DNA of 64,000 nt from NCBI RefSeq assembly GCF_000234355.1, contig NZ_AGQV01000004.1:62001-126000 (forward strand), in the 5' to 3' direction. Each line of letters begins with the position of its first letter. The stretch's first letter is position 1. The notes beneath the pieces were generated by a model that made no database searches, was not told the origin of the DNA, and worked only from the letters and a program-made list of their open reading frames with translations. The translations under genes and the position numbers were made by a program. Of the stretch, positions 54,168-63,875 are shown piece after piece. The stretch is from Gluconobacter morbifer G707 (GTDB lineage: Bacteria > Pseudomonadota > Alphaproteobacteria > Acetobacterales > Acetobacteraceae).

Positions 54168-54175
54168 GGAGACGG

Positions 54176-55114
54176 TCAGGACGCAGCCGTTTCCGTCTTG
54201 CGCTTTGCCGCCGTCCGGGAGGACGTCTTGCGGACGGGTTTCCCGAAATCTGTCTCAGCAGGCATCGTGTCGTCAATGGAGACGATTTCGAGCAGGAAGG
54301 CTTCGAGAGGTGCCAGGCTATCCGCCTCAAGCGCATCCGTACCTTCAACCGGACCAAGCCGCGTTCCGTCCGTAAAGGTAGCCGTCAGGCGGATCTTGTG
54401 CGTCGTCTCCGTCTCGCCCTTCAGACGTACGCGCAGGCCGAGGATAGGAAGCGCCATGCCACGTGAGCCACAGTACTGACCACCTTCGGCCCACGGGGAA
54501 AGCCAGCCCTTGCCCAGAACAGCCTGATATTCGATGTCCGCAGCCGTGACTCCAGCCAGCTCAGGAGCAATGCTGAATCCTTCGATCCAGTTCTGGCTGC
54601 CGGGAACTCCCATCCACTGTCCGACTGCCGCTGCCACGTCTCCACGGCGCTGGACATGTGCGGAAATTTCGCTGCCAGCAGACGCGGGCTGTTCCGCAGA
54701 CTGGGGAGCGACGGGTGTAGCAGGAGCGGATGGCGGCGCAGCGGCGGCCGGAGCCGCGGTTGAGGTTGGACCAGCGAGCTGGGCCACCTGAAGCTGGGGA
54801 GCGGGATGCGGGGAGTTGGGTTCCTGATAGGTCGTCACGAGGACACCGGCAGGACCGCGCATGACACGGACGAGGGCGGCCCCATTGGCTCCCCCGATCC
54901 AGCCGTCTTCCTCAAAGGTACTTACCGTAACGACCCCGGGCGGCGTACCGGGAGCACGGGAAATCCGGACCCCGGGCAGACCCGACGGTCCCGGTCCGGG
55001 CTGACCCGGAGCATGGAAGACGCAGAAAATCCCCGCATCCAGCACCATCATGTGAGCCCCGGCTTTCAGGTCAATAACCCGGTTTTGCTTCGGCGCTTCA
55101 GCAGCGTTCGACAT
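54176..55114 (-). CDS. Unknown protein with ChW-like segment and basic tail
   Basis: The protein has 312 residues without signal peptide or membrane segment. The N-terminal part (about 1-100) is beta-like (GIFCVFHAPGQ, VVTVSTFEEDGWIGG). A Pro/Ala linker follows. Residues around 180-240 read IEYQAVLGKGW, SPWAEGGQYCGS and LGLRVRLKG, resembling the clostridial hydrophobic-W (ChW) repeat layout. The tail is basic (KPVRKTSSRTAAKRK). GGGAG lies six bases before the ATG. It sits between two glycosyltransferase genes in the T1SS cluster. The ChW match is by eye; function unknown. Confidence 0.65.
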   Translation of the reverse strand: MSNAAEAPKQNRVIDLKAGAHMMVLDAGIFCVFHAPGQPGPGPSGLPGVRISRAPGTPPGVVTVSTFEEDGWIGGANGAALVRVMRGPAGVLVTTYQEPNSPHPAPQLQVAQLAGPTSTAAPAAAAPPSAPATPVAPQSAEQPASAGSEISAHVQRRGDVAAAVGQWMGVPGSQNWIEGFSIAPELAGVTAADIEYQAVLGKGWLSPWAEGGQYCGSRGMALPILGLRVRLKGETETTHKIRLTATFTDGTRLGPVEGTDALEADSLAPLEAFLLEIVSIDDTMPAETDFGKPVRKTSSRTAAKRKTETAAS

Positions 55115-55257
55115 CCCTTACTCCCAATTATTCCGCCAACCAGAAAGAATTCCCGGTTTTATAAAATGTCCGGGCCCAGAACAGAAGTGCTCCCGACAAC
55201 GTATGACCAACTGTTCAGATCATGCTTCGTAAAAATGCAGGCCTTCCGTTTTTCTGT

Positions 55258-55263
55258 ATTATA
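55258..55263 (-). promoter_or_regulatory. Candidate -10 hexamer ahead of the ChW-like gene
   Basis: TATAAT on the minus strand lies in an AT-rich patch of the 190 bp gap between the 981-residue glycosyltransferase gene and the 312-residue gene. No good -35 at 16-18 bp was found, so this is weak. Confidence 0.25.
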
Positions 55264-55304
55264 ATTATCTTTTTCCAACAAAGGGTAAAGAAGTCCGCGC
55301 GTAT

Positions 55305-58250
55305 TTAGTGTGCCCAGCGCCGCAAAAAGAACGCCAGCACCAGGGGCACCGGCATCCCCAAGGGAATCACGGCCCCCGCTCCCGCCTTTCGCACTCTTTC
55401 ACCCTGCGCACCCAGATCGAAGCAGACGGCCTCCAGTCCGGACTGCCAGAGCAGACCGAGCACATAGCACCATGTCTCGGGCGCGATGGACGGGATCAGG
55501 CCGACATGGGCATTCTGCTCCCGGATCAGCGACAGGGCGTCAGCCTCCTGATATTCTCCCGTGACGCGTACGCCAGCCTCGATCAGGGTCTCGTCATCAC
55601 GGGTGTGGCCGACCAGAACCAGCTCGACGGGAAGACCGTGGAACTGGATTTCGAGCGCCATGGCCTTGAGAACATCATACCCTTTCCATTCGCTGATGCC
55701 CCCGACAATGCAGATTCTCAAAGGGGCGCCATTCCGCAAAGCGGAACCTGAAGAAAGGGTCTCCAGCAGCGCGGCATCATTCTGCAGGGGGATAACCATG
55801 ATCCCGAGGCCCGGAAAATGGCGTCTGATACGACGTGCCGTATCCTGTGTCGGCGCCATCAGGGTCCGGGCTTGGCCCAGTTCACGGCGCGAGCGCTCCA
55901 GAAGTTCCAAGACCGTCAGATCTTCTCCCAGAAAGCCGCCCCACCGGTCCACGCAGGTCTGACAGACTGCCGGCTCGGGTTCGCCGCAGTACCGCCCTTC
56001 TCCATTGCAGAGCGAGATCCGGGGGCAGAACCAGACGTGATCGTGGATGAACACGTCATAAGGAACATCCAGCGCTTCATGCAGTGTCCTGATGCAGGGC
56101 GCGTGTCCGACAAGATGGTGCCATTCCACACTGCTGACCCGCAGAACCCGGAGTGTTTCCACGAAGAGAGGAAATTCTTCGGGCAAGGCGAATTTCAGGT
56201 TCGGAAACCTGTCGCTTTCCAGAGCGGTTTCCAGACGGCACCCCTCACTGGTCGGCTTGAGAAGCAGTGCCAGTTGTCCGTCACGTTCAAAGGCCGCCGC
56301 CCGATCCCGCACGACGCGCCCTACCCCCCCTCCGGCGTCATGCTGGATCATCAGAAGTGAAAGACGCTTTCCACGCAGGGACTGCAGACCAGCGAGGTCG
56401 AGCTGCCGTCGCACCGTTCCGAGAGGATCACGCTGGATGAAGCGGGCGACCAGCTGGCTGTATCCCGGATGCAGTGCGTTCACGAATTCCAGATTGCGTG
56501 CGGCGAGTGCCTTGCCGCTGCTGCCGAACGATATGCCGCCCACATGGGCGACATAGAGTTCAGGCGCGGCGAGATGACGGAACCCCAGCGCCGAAGCTCT
56601 GAGGCAGAAATCGTTCTCCTCGCCGTAACCCTGTGCGAACACATCTTCCCGGAACAGACCTGTTTCCGCCAGGCATTCCGCGGAAATAGCCATACAGAAA
56701 CCATGCGCCGTGGGAAGATCGATCTCAGGCTGTTCCTGACCGAAAAGCCCGGCGCAGCGCCGGTCCAGTCTTCTGGTTTCCTGAAGGCCCGGAACAGGAT
56801 TGGTTTTTTCCACGGAAGGATAGGACAGGATTGTCGCTTCATTCGAAAACGGCGTCACCGTGCCGACATCCGACCGTTCCAGCCGCTGTCGCAAGCGCTC
56901 CACCCAGCCGGGAGGCACTAGCGTATCGCTGTTCAGGAGAATGACGTCCTGCCCGCCCACCATGCGCATCCCGTCATTGACGGACGCCACGAAGCCCTGA
57001 TTGTGCGGATGCCGCACCATCGTGATGGCATCGTCTGCCGACAGCCTGTCAAGTAGCCGGCCAAGACTGGCATCTGGAGTGGCATCATCCACAACGACGA
57101 CGCGGACGTCCGGCGGGCAGGTCGTCAGCACCGATTTGAGACAGGCCTGTGTCCGGGCCGTATTGCCGTAAACCGGGATAACAATCGCACAGCCAGGGCT
57201 GGAGCGGGGCCGGGCTGGACGCGTTTTCCAGGACCGGACACGTACGGGTTTGAAGCGCTTCGGCAGGGTGCGGGTACGGCCGGCAAGCAGAAGCCCCAGA
57301 AGGGGGTCAAGCGGAGCACCGGTCAGGAGATTTCCGTTCTCGTCCCGCACGGCCAGCGGACCGCAGTCATGATCCGGCAAGACGGAACGGGGAATATGGA
57401 AACGTCGTGGGCGCGCCAGCGGAACATCACTGTCCACGGCCTCTGCAAAACTGTCGGCCCGGAGCGTCTGACCGTTCCATAACGTTATGACCGGAACATG
57501 ATCCGGCTCAGCAGGGGTCCAGATCCAGCCGTGCAGGCCGTCCGCCTGTGGAGACACCAGCGATTCACACCGGGTCAAGGCGGTAATGTCGATCGGACTG
57601 CCCAGCAGATGCCTGTTTCCGGCGCAGATTTCGAGCCGTCGCGCTGTCCGCCATCCTTCCGGCATCGGATATCGACCGCTCTGCCCGCTGGCAACCAGCT
57701 GACCATCCAAAAAAATCCGAAACAGTTTTTCAGCCTGAACAAGCACGTAACCATCATTGGACGCTGTGACCCACCCCGGTCTGTCCGCATGTCGAGCAAG
57801 CTGCTGGGCAAGTCCATAGATTTCAGGCGTGGCATGCAGGATCGACAATGCAGTTTGCATGGCCGCCGCCGCCTTATCTGCCTGCCCCAGACGTGTCAGG
57901 CAGATAGTCTCGACGAAAAATGCTTCCCGCAGATGGAATCGCTCGCGCAGAAACCGCATCCGAGCGAGGCAGCCCCCGGGGCGGCCAGCAGCGAGAAAGG
58001 CCATCCCGAGCGCCCATGTCACGTTGGGGCTCTGGCGCGCCATCCGTTCCGCACGTTCGAGCCAGAACACGCCGTCCCGAAAATTGCCGGCAGCGAGAGC
58101 AGCCTGCCCCATCCGGAATGCCTTCTGCGCCCGGGCACTCATGGCATCCCGCCAGTTGGCTCGGTCTGCCTCGGTTATCGTCCGTCCGTATCCTGCAAAC
58201 GCAGCTTTTGGCGCTGACCTGCCAGCGGAAGGCGTAGAACTTTCCGACAC
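55305..58250 (-). CDS. Three-part glycosyltransferase: TPR, GT2 and GT4
   Basis: The protein has 981 residues. Residues 1-180 are TPR-like helices (QKAFRMGQAALAAGNFRDGV). A GW module lies near 235-300 (LHGWIWTPAEPDHVPVITLW). A GT-A domain lies at about 352-600 (CAIVIPVYGNTARTQACLKS, ILLNSDTLVPPGWVERL, YGEENDFCLRA). A GT4 domain lies at about 635-981 with cysteine-rich FCPRISLCNGEGRYCG, then CQTCVDRWGG, and ICIVGGISEWKGYDVL. GTG at 58250 is 5 bp after the Sel1 gene stop. Fusion of two transferases suggests sequential sugar addition. It is coupled to a Sel1 protein and a type I exporter; substrate unknown. Confidence 0.88.
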   Translation of the reverse strand: MSESSTPSAGRSAPKAAFAGYGRTITEADRANWRDAMSARAQKAFRMGQAALAAGNFRDGVFWLERAERMARQSPNVTWALGMAFLAAGRPGGCLARMRFLRERFHLREAFFVETICLTRLGQADKAAAAMQTALSILHATPEIYGLAQQLARHADRPGWVTASNDGYVLVQAEKLFRIFLDGQLVASGQSGRYPMPEGWRTARRLEICAGNRHLLGSPIDITALTRCESLVSPQADGLHGWIWTPAEPDHVPVITLWNGQTLRADSFAEAVDSDVPLARPRRFHIPRSVLPDHDCGPLAVRDENGNLLTGAPLDPLLGLLLAGRTRTLPKRFKPVRVRSWKTRPARPRSSPGCAIVIPVYGNTARTQACLKSVLTTCPPDVRVVVVDDATPDASLGRLLDRLSADDAITMVRHPHNQGFVASVNDGMRMVGGQDVILLNSDTLVPPGWVERLRQRLERSDVGTVTPFSNEATILSYPSVEKTNPVPGLQETRRLDRRCAGLFGQEQPEIDLPTAHGFCMAISAECLAETGLFREDVFAQGYGEENDFCLRASALGFRHLAAPELYVAHVGGISFGSSGKALAARNLEFVNALHPGYSQLVARFIQRDPLGTVRRQLDLAGLQSLRGKRLSLLMIQHDAGGGVGRVVRDRAAAFERDGQLALLLKPTSEGCRLETALESDRFPNLKFALPEEFPLFVETLRVLRVSSVEWHHLVGHAPCIRTLHEALDVPYDVFIHDHVWFCPRISLCNGEGRYCGEPEPAVCQTCVDRWGGFLGEDLTVLELLERSRRELGQARTLMAPTQDTARRIRRHFPGLGIMVIPLQNDAALLETLSSGSALRNGAPLRICIVGGISEWKGYDVLKAMALEIQFHGLPVELVLVGHTRDDETLIEAGVRVTGEYQEADALSLIREQNAHVGLIPSIAPETWCYVLGLLWQSGLEAVCFDLGAQGERVRKAGAGAVIPLGMPVPLVLAFFLRRWAH

Positions 58251-58255
58251 GCGCC

Positions 58256-60028
58256 TCAGTCGTCCTCGGCGGGCTGCATCTCGTCAAGCCGGGACAGCTC
58301 GATCTCCGCGTCCCGAAGGCCCTGCTTCTTTGCCTTTTCCAGCCAGCGACGCCCTTCGAGTGGGTCCGTGGTCCCCGCGAGTCCCCTGACGAGATAACGC
58401 CCCAGCATCAGCTGCGCGAGACCGTTTCCGTGTTCCGCTGCGCGCAGGAACCAGCGCTGCGCTTCCTGCCGTTCTACTGGAACATCATGGCCGCCGCCAT
58501 ACATCGCTCCGACCGAGAACATGGCATCCACATTCCCGCTCTTTGCCGCCCTGAGATAAAGTTCGAGCGCCCGGGCGTGATCACGACGACCGTTGATGCG
58601 ACCACTGAGCAAGAATTCCGCCACGGCGATCTGGGCTTCGACCATGCCGGCCTCCGCGGCCTTCTCCATCCAGTGCAGGGCCTGTGTCGGGTCAGGATGA
58701 ACGCCCCGGCCTTCAAGCAGCATACGCCCGTACCAGTACTGGGCATTGACGACGCCTTCGGTGGCCTTCTGCATCCAACGCGCTGCCTCACGACTGTCGG
58801 CTGTGCTGCCGACACCTTCCGCGAAGCAGACGCCAAGATTGAAGGCACCGATCAGATCACCCTTCTCGGCTGCTTGTTCAAACTTCCTGCGCAGGGCATC
58901 CTTTTCGTCTTCGGACGCACTCGCGCCCGTCAGAACAAGATTGCCGAAATCCGCCGCAGCCTGTCCGTCCCCATTTTCAGCCGCCACGGCAAACCAGTGC
59001 GCCGCCGTATCGGGGTCACGCGGAACGCCGTTTCCGGTCAGATAGAGAAGGCCCAGGGCACGCGCGGCACCTCCGTGTTTCTGCTCTCCCGCAAGCTGGT
59101 ACCATTTTGCCGCCTCCATCAGGTTGGGCGGCAGATCCCCGCCATTGGCATACAGATCGCCCAGCAGCGCTGCGGAATCCGGGTCTCCGTTCAGCGCCGC
59201 GCGCCGAAGCCAGGTTTCCGCCCGCCCGTAATGCCGTTCGACCCCGACACCTTCCAGCAGCATGAGGCCATAGCGGTTCTGGGCGGAAATGACGTTTTTT
59301 TCCGCCGCCTGCCGGTAATATTCAGCAGCACGCCCCATGTGACGGGCCACCCCGGCCCCGTGCTCATACATCCGGCCCAGAATATCATAAGCCGTTCCCA
59401 ATCCGCCTTTCGTTGCCTCTGTCAGATGGCGGGCGGCGAGCGCGCGGCTTTCTTCATCATCCGTGCTCTGGAGAATGGCCAGTGCCAGTCCGAGATGACC
59501 CTGCGAACAGCCGGCAGCTGCCGATTTCTCATACCATGTCCGGGCCTGTGCCGGATCACGCAGATTCTCGGGGCCATTCGTCAAGATATAACCCAGCAGG
59601 GCCTGCCCATCCGATGATCCTGCCTCGGCAGCAATTCTGGCCCAGTGCAGTCCTTTCCCGTAATCGGGATGACGAGGCCGGGCTTCCGGACGGGCGGAAA
59701 GATCAAGCCCGGCTTCACCTCTCTGGACCTCAAATCCTTCCGGCAGTCCGATCGTATAGAGAGTCGCCAGGACAAAAGCAGCTTCCACATGGCCGTTTTC
59801 CGCGGCTTTCAGCATCCACCGCGCACCATCCTCCAGACTGGGAGGGGCGCCAATACCGTCCAGATAGGCCCGGCCAACCCTGAAACAGGCTTCCGTATCC
59901 CCTTGCGTGGCAAGACGGCTTAAAAGGGTAAACCCTTTGAGCGCCTCGCCTTTGTCCATCAGCTCAAGGGCATATTCCAGTTTGCCCTTCTCTGACACGA
60001 GGGCAGCGAGACGACGCTTGAAAGACAT
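58256..60028 (-). CDS. Sel1-like repeat protein
   Basis: The protein has 590 residues and is made of about thirteen Sel1-type helical repeats. Diagnostic units are ARWMLKAAENGHVEAAFVLA, AAEYYRQAAEKNVISAQNRY, AAKWYQLAGEQKHGGAARAL and ALHWMEKAAEAGMVEAQIAV. No signal peptide is present, so it probably acts in the cytoplasm as a scaffold or regulator. It lies between hlyD-like and the 981-residue glycosyltransferase, 64 bp from the former and 5 bp from the latter. Sel1 proteins often organise envelope or secretion pathways; the partner is inferred from context. Confidence 0.93.
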   Translation of the reverse strand: MSFKRRLAALVSEKGKLEYALELMDKGEALKGFTLLSRLATQGDTEACFRVGRAYLDGIGAPPSLEDGARWMLKAAENGHVEAAFVLATLYTIGLPEGFEVQRGEAGLDLSARPEARPRHPDYGKGLHWARIAAEAGSSDGQALLGYILTNGPENLRDPAQARTWYEKSAAAGCSQGHLGLALAILQSTDDEESRALAARHLTEATKGGLGTAYDILGRMYEHGAGVARHMGRAAEYYRQAAEKNVISAQNRYGLMLLEGVGVERHYGRAETWLRRAALNGDPDSAALLGDLYANGGDLPPNLMEAAKWYQLAGEQKHGGAARALGLLYLTGNGVPRDPDTAAHWFAVAAENGDGQAAADFGNLVLTGASASEDEKDALRRKFEQAAEKGDLIGAFNLGVCFAEGVGSTADSREAARWMQKATEGVVNAQYWYGRMLLEGRGVHPDPTQALHWMEKAAEAGMVEAQIAVAEFLLSGRINGRRDHARALELYLRAAKSGNVDAMFSVGAMYGGGHDVPVERQEAQRWFLRAAEHGNGLAQLMLGRYLVRGLAGTTDPLEGRRWLEKAKKQGLRDAEIELSRLDEMQPAEDD

Positions 60029-60092
60029 GTAACCTCATCCCCGATCCGGAAAACCAGCTACCCCACACCCGGAGGCGTCAGGCAACCATGGC

Positions 60093-61550
60093 TTATGGCT
60101 CTCTCATACCATTGGTGAGAGCCGGGGTAATCTTGTTGAAGAAGTACTGCAGAACTGTACGCTTGCCGACATCGATATCCGCCGTGACCGGCATACCGGG
60201 CATAGGATGGAAAAAGGATGGCTGGCCATGAAGGGTGTAGCGATCGATCCTCAGACGGACGCGATAATATGTCCCGTTCAGGGAGTCACTGCTTGTTCCA
60301 CCGTTACTGCCGCCTGCACCATCACTGTTCTGAGATGCGGAGAACGCATCGGCACTGATGACACGCACGCTTGCATCTGCCCCTCCATACTGATCATACG
60401 GGAAGGTCATGAATTTCAGGATCGCATGATCGCCAATCTGGACAAAGCCGGCATCCTGTCCGCGCAGAACGGCTTCTACTTCAAGTCCGTAACCCGTCGG
60501 CACCAGTGTCATGAACTGCCCCGCGGACTGAAGAACCGAGCCCACGGAAACATGCCCCATGGTCAGAACGACACCATCCTCCGGCGCACGCAACAAAACG
60601 AGATTCTGACGCAAGTTCGCTTTTTCGTAGGAGCTCTGATACTCGCTCAGATGGTGTTCGGCGTCTGTCAGATCAGCATAGATCTTGGACTTCCAGTTTT
60701 CGATGTAGCCTTCACGCTCTGCCTTCATAGCCGCCAGCTTTTTCTCGGCCGAATTGGCTTCCTGCTGAGCGGCAATCTCGGCTCTTTCGGCTTCCATAAC
60801 ATCATTTTGCGCTGCCAGCGTTGAAAGCCGTGAGCCAACCTGGTCCGCCTGTTCATGCTGACGCATTTTCAGGACTTCGGAGGCTACACGCATCTTGCTG
60901 GCATACATGGCCGCATTAGCCCGATTGCCCTGAATATCACTTTCAAGCCCGGCGATCTGCTGATCGTAATTCTCGACCCGCGCCCTGTATTCGCTCCGAC
61001 GGCGGAGAAAAGCCTCCCCCTGCTGAACGGCCGCCGGATTTTTGACGTCCGGACGATAATCCTGATCACTGGCTTCAGCTTTCAGCCGGTCATATTCTGC
61101 CTGATAGTCATCACGTTGCCGCCGCATGTCCGTGATGTCCGCTTCCGTCACGGTCGGATCAAGATGAGCGAGCACATCGCCTTTCTTGACGAAATCCCCG
61201 ACATGCACGTCAATCGAACGGACAATCGAGGTTTCCAGCGGTTGCACAACGATGGTTGGCTGGGTCGAGATCAGGCGCCCCTGCGTTGAAACCACCCGGT
61301 TGAGCGGGAAAAGCGCCATGGCTGCAATGGATGCCAGAACGAGCGCCCCGATTAGTCCCACGATATAGCGGGCAGCCGGCGTGGCGGGAAGATTGACCAG
61401 CGCCGCCGTCGGAGAATGGAATTCCAGCAGGGCGAGCGGCAGGCCATCCGTACCCAGCGGGTCATTGGCTTCCCGCGGCAGGTGCTGGTTTTGGTTTTCA
61501 TTTTCCTGTGGTGACTGGTCGTTCCGCGGGATCATGTCGGAAGAGCTCAT
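60093..61550 (-). CDS. HlyD-family type I secretion adaptor
   Basis: The protein has 485 residues. A cytoplasmic Asn/Gln-rich N-terminus precedes one membrane helix at about 61-82 (YIVGLIGALVLASIAAMALF). Then comes the lipoyl part (VVQPLETSIVRSIDVHVGD, VKKGDVLAHLDPTVTEADI), long coiled coils with RYRGD-free Ala/Glu repeats (about 140-320), and the beta-barrel (LLRAPEDGVVLTMGHVSVGS). It ends in the characteristic VGKRTVLQYFFNKITPAL. It is the adaptor of a type I secretion system with the ABC exporter gene 3 bp upstream. A TolC partner must be encoded elsewhere. Confidence 0.95.
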   Translation of the reverse strand: MSSSDMIPRNDQSPQENENQNQHLPREANDPLGTDGLPLALLEFHSPTAALVNLPATPAARYIVGLIGALVLASIAAMALFPLNRVVSTQGRLISTQPTIVVQPLETSIVRSIDVHVGDFVKKGDVLAHLDPTVTEADITDMRRQRDDYQAEYDRLKAEASDQDYRPDVKNPAAVQQGEAFLRRRSEYRARVENYDQQIAGLESDIQGNRANAAMYASKMRVASEVLKMRQHEQADQVGSRLSTLAAQNDVMEAERAEIAAQQEANSAEKKLAAMKAEREGYIENWKSKIYADLTDAEHHLSEYQSSYEKANLRQNLVLLRAPEDGVVLTMGHVSVGSVLQSAGQFMTLVPTGYGLEVEAVLRGQDAGFVQIGDHAILKFMTFPYDQYGGADASVRVISADAFSASQNSDGAGGSNGGTSSDSLNGTYYRVRLRIDRYTLHGQPSFFHPMPGMPVTADIDVGKRTVLQYFFNKITPALTNGMREP

Positions 61551-61553
61551 GGA

Positions 61554-63875
61554 TTACTCTCCTTCCGTCAGTCGGCCGGCTTCCCCGGAAGGGCCGGAAG
61601 AATTCATGTGACGGTTCTGCTGCAACCATAGGATACGATAGATTTCGCAACGTTCCAGCAGCACAGCATGAGGGGCGATATCAACCAGCTTCCCCTTGTC
61701 CATGACGGCGATCTGATGACAGTCGACCAGAGAGGACAGACGGTGGGAGACGATAACCATTGTCCGCCCCTTGCCAATACGCTGGAGATTGGCGTTCACC
61801 AGAGCTTCAGACTCGGGATCGAGTGCAGACGTTGCTTCGTCAAGGATCATGAGCTTGGGATCACTGATCACCGCACGGGCAATTGCCAGTCGCTGGCGCT
61901 GACCGCCGGAAATATTGGTCGAGCCTTCTTCAATCCAGGTTTCATATCCTGCTGGCATGCGTTCGATAAATTCTTCAGCACCCGCCAGGCGCGCCGCACG
62001 GACAACATCATCAATCGTCAGGCCCGGCCGGCCGGCCGTGATGTTCTCCTTGACCGTACCGCGGAACAGAAAGTTGTCCTGTAGAACCACACCGAAGGAA
62101 CGACGCAGATGGGTCAGGTTGATTTCTCTCAGATCCACACCATCAAGACGAAGATAACCAGTGTAACTGCGACTGACACCCTGCAGAAGACGCGTAACCG
62201 TGGACTTGCCCGACCCTGAACGTCCCACAAGCCCGAGCATCGTGCCAGCTGGCACGTCAAAACTGACATTGTCCAAAGCCTTGGTCGTGGATCCCGGGTA
62301 AGAAAAATTGACATCTGCGAAAGAAAGAGCGCCCTTGATCTGCGGACGCATGCCTGTCGTCAGCGCCTTGGTCTCTGTCGGCTGATTGAGAACATGCCCA
62401 GCCTCTGCCAGAGACGTCGTGACTTCGTTAACGGATTCCATAAGACGGGCCAGGCTGACCAGAGGAGACGCCACACGCCCGCCCAGCATCATGAAACCGG
62501 CCAGCGCACCGCCCTGCATGGAACTGGCATCCGTCAGGATCAGATAAGCCCCAACCAAAATGATACCACGGCTGGTGAATGTGTCGAATGGCATGATCAA
62601 CGTCTGCGGCCAAGACGCAAGTCGACCCGCTGCCAGTTTCCAGCGCACAACATCCGCAGTCCGCTCATCCCAGAGTTCACGACGAACAGGCTCGAGAGCA
62701 AGCGTCTTCACGGTGCGGATACCCGCTACGGTTTCGTAGAGGATGGATCCACGTTTCATTTCGGCCAGAACCTGCCGTCCCATCATTTGACTCATGGACG
62801 GCAGGAAAATGACGACAATCAGACCAATACAACCCGCACAGGCAAGAGTCATCCAGGCCAGCGTTGCGCTCATCAGGAACAGAACAGGCAGAACGACAAC
62901 CAGGGTGAACAGATCCAGCATCGTTGTCATGAGTTGGCCGGTCAGAAAGTCACGGACTTTGAAAACGGCCATAAAACGTCCCAGAACCTCACCCGTTTGC
63001 TCACGCTCATAGAATTCGAGAGGGAGCGCCAGAAGACGGTTGAAGGCATGCAGGGAAATACGGGCGTCCAGACGAGTGGACAGGACCAGCGAGAGCTCAC
63101 GACGTCCGTATGTCAGAAGGATTTCATAGAAAGAAAGAATAAGGATGAAAGATGTCAGGGAAATCAGCGTCGCCATTGAGTGATAGTTCACGACCCGGTC
63201 CAGCACCTGCATCACGATCAGCGCCGGGAAAATCTGGAGAACGCTCAGGACCATGGAAGCGAAGGCGATGTCGCGCATGACCTTCTTTTCACGAAGGACC
63301 ATTTTCACAAACCAGAGCAGATCGAAATTTGCGTCCGCCTCTGATTCGTCACGCCGCCGCTTGACGAGAAGAACATCCCCCGTCCAGACCTGTGTCAGCC
63401 GCAGTTCATCCACAGGAACGGGTGGATCTCCCTCGCCGCCCATGGGATCCCGCAGCCAGACAACCCCCTTATCGGCATCCGCGCGGACCATCAGTCCGGC
63501 GGATCCATCCTTGAACATCAAAACGATCGGTGGGGTATTGCGCATTCTTACCAGATAGCGCCAGCGCAGTCGCATGCCCTTGGCCACAGCGCCCTGTTCG
63601 TTCAGCCAGCGCGCAAGCGTTGCCGGAGAGGGAGAATCCTCCCCCGGCTCCGCGGCGAAATCACGGATATCAAGCTCCAGCCCATGATAGCGGGCGGCGG
63701 CCATGGCCGCGTATATTCTGATGACAGCCGGGCTTACTTTCCCGTCCGGGCCAGGCACGCGCTGGGTCTGCTCCACGAAATATCCTCTATGCAATTGTCG
63801 CGCACAGGCGGCATCGAAAGGCGGAAACGCCGGTACATTCCTACTATCAATAGAGAAGACTTTTCTTGCCGTCAC
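61554..63875 (-). CDS. Type I secretion ABC exporter with C39-like domain (HlyB type)
   Basis: The protein has about 773 residues. A degenerate C39-peptidase-like domain (residues 1-145) lacks the catalytic Cys and His, so it should bind but not cleave substrate. An ABC membrane domain follows (FASMVLSVLQIFPALIVMQV, SREQTGEVLGRF-type coupling region as EREQTGEVLGRFMAVFKVRD). The ATPase has LVGRSGSGKSTVTRLLQ, NISGGQRQRLAIARAV and LMILDEATSALDPESEAL. The start is unclear: GTG at 63875 sits inside a perfect AAGGAGGTGA motif, and a TTG at 63926 is possible. It heads the operon with the HlyD adaptor. Confidence 0.93.
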   Translation of the reverse strand: MTARKVFSIDSRNVPAFPPFDAACARQLHRGYFVEQTQRVPGPDGKVSPAVIRIYAAMAAARYHGLELDIRDFAAEPGEDSPSPATLARWLNEQGAVAKGMRLRWRYLVRMRNTPPIVLMFKDGSAGLMVRADADKGVVWLRDPMGGEGDPPVPVDELRLTQVWTGDVLLVKRRRDESEADANFDLLWFVKMVLREKKVMRDIAFASMVLSVLQIFPALIVMQVLDRVVNYHSMATLISLTSFILILSFYEILLTYGRRELSLVLSTRLDARISLHAFNRLLALPLEFYEREQTGEVLGRFMAVFKVRDFLTGQLMTTMLDLFTLVVVLPVLFLMSATLAWMTLACAGCIGLIVVIFLPSMSQMMGRQVLAEMKRGSILYETVAGIRTVKTLALEPVRRELWDERTADVVRWKLAAGRLASWPQTLIMPFDTFTSRGIILVGAYLILTDASSMQGGALAGFMMLGGRVASPLVSLARLMESVNEVTTSLAEAGHVLNQPTETKALTTGMRPQIKGALSFADVNFSYPGSTTKALDNVSFDVPAGTMLGLVGRSGSGKSTVTRLLQGVSRSYTGYLRLDGVDLREINLTHLRRSFGVVLQDNFLFRGTVKENITAGRPGLTIDDVVRAARLAGAEEFIERMPAGYETWIEEGSTNISGGQRQRLAIARAVISDPKLMILDEATSALDPESEALVNANLQRIGKGRTMVIVSHRLSSLVDCHQIAVMDKGKLVDIAPHAVLLERCEIYRILWLQQNRHMNSSGPSGEAGRLTEGE

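Noticed and set aside
60097-60123. GGCTCTC/GAGAGCC hairpin at the 3' end of the HlyD gene
   Set aside because: It lies within the coding end, has an asymmetric loop and no T-run; not convincing as an attenuator.
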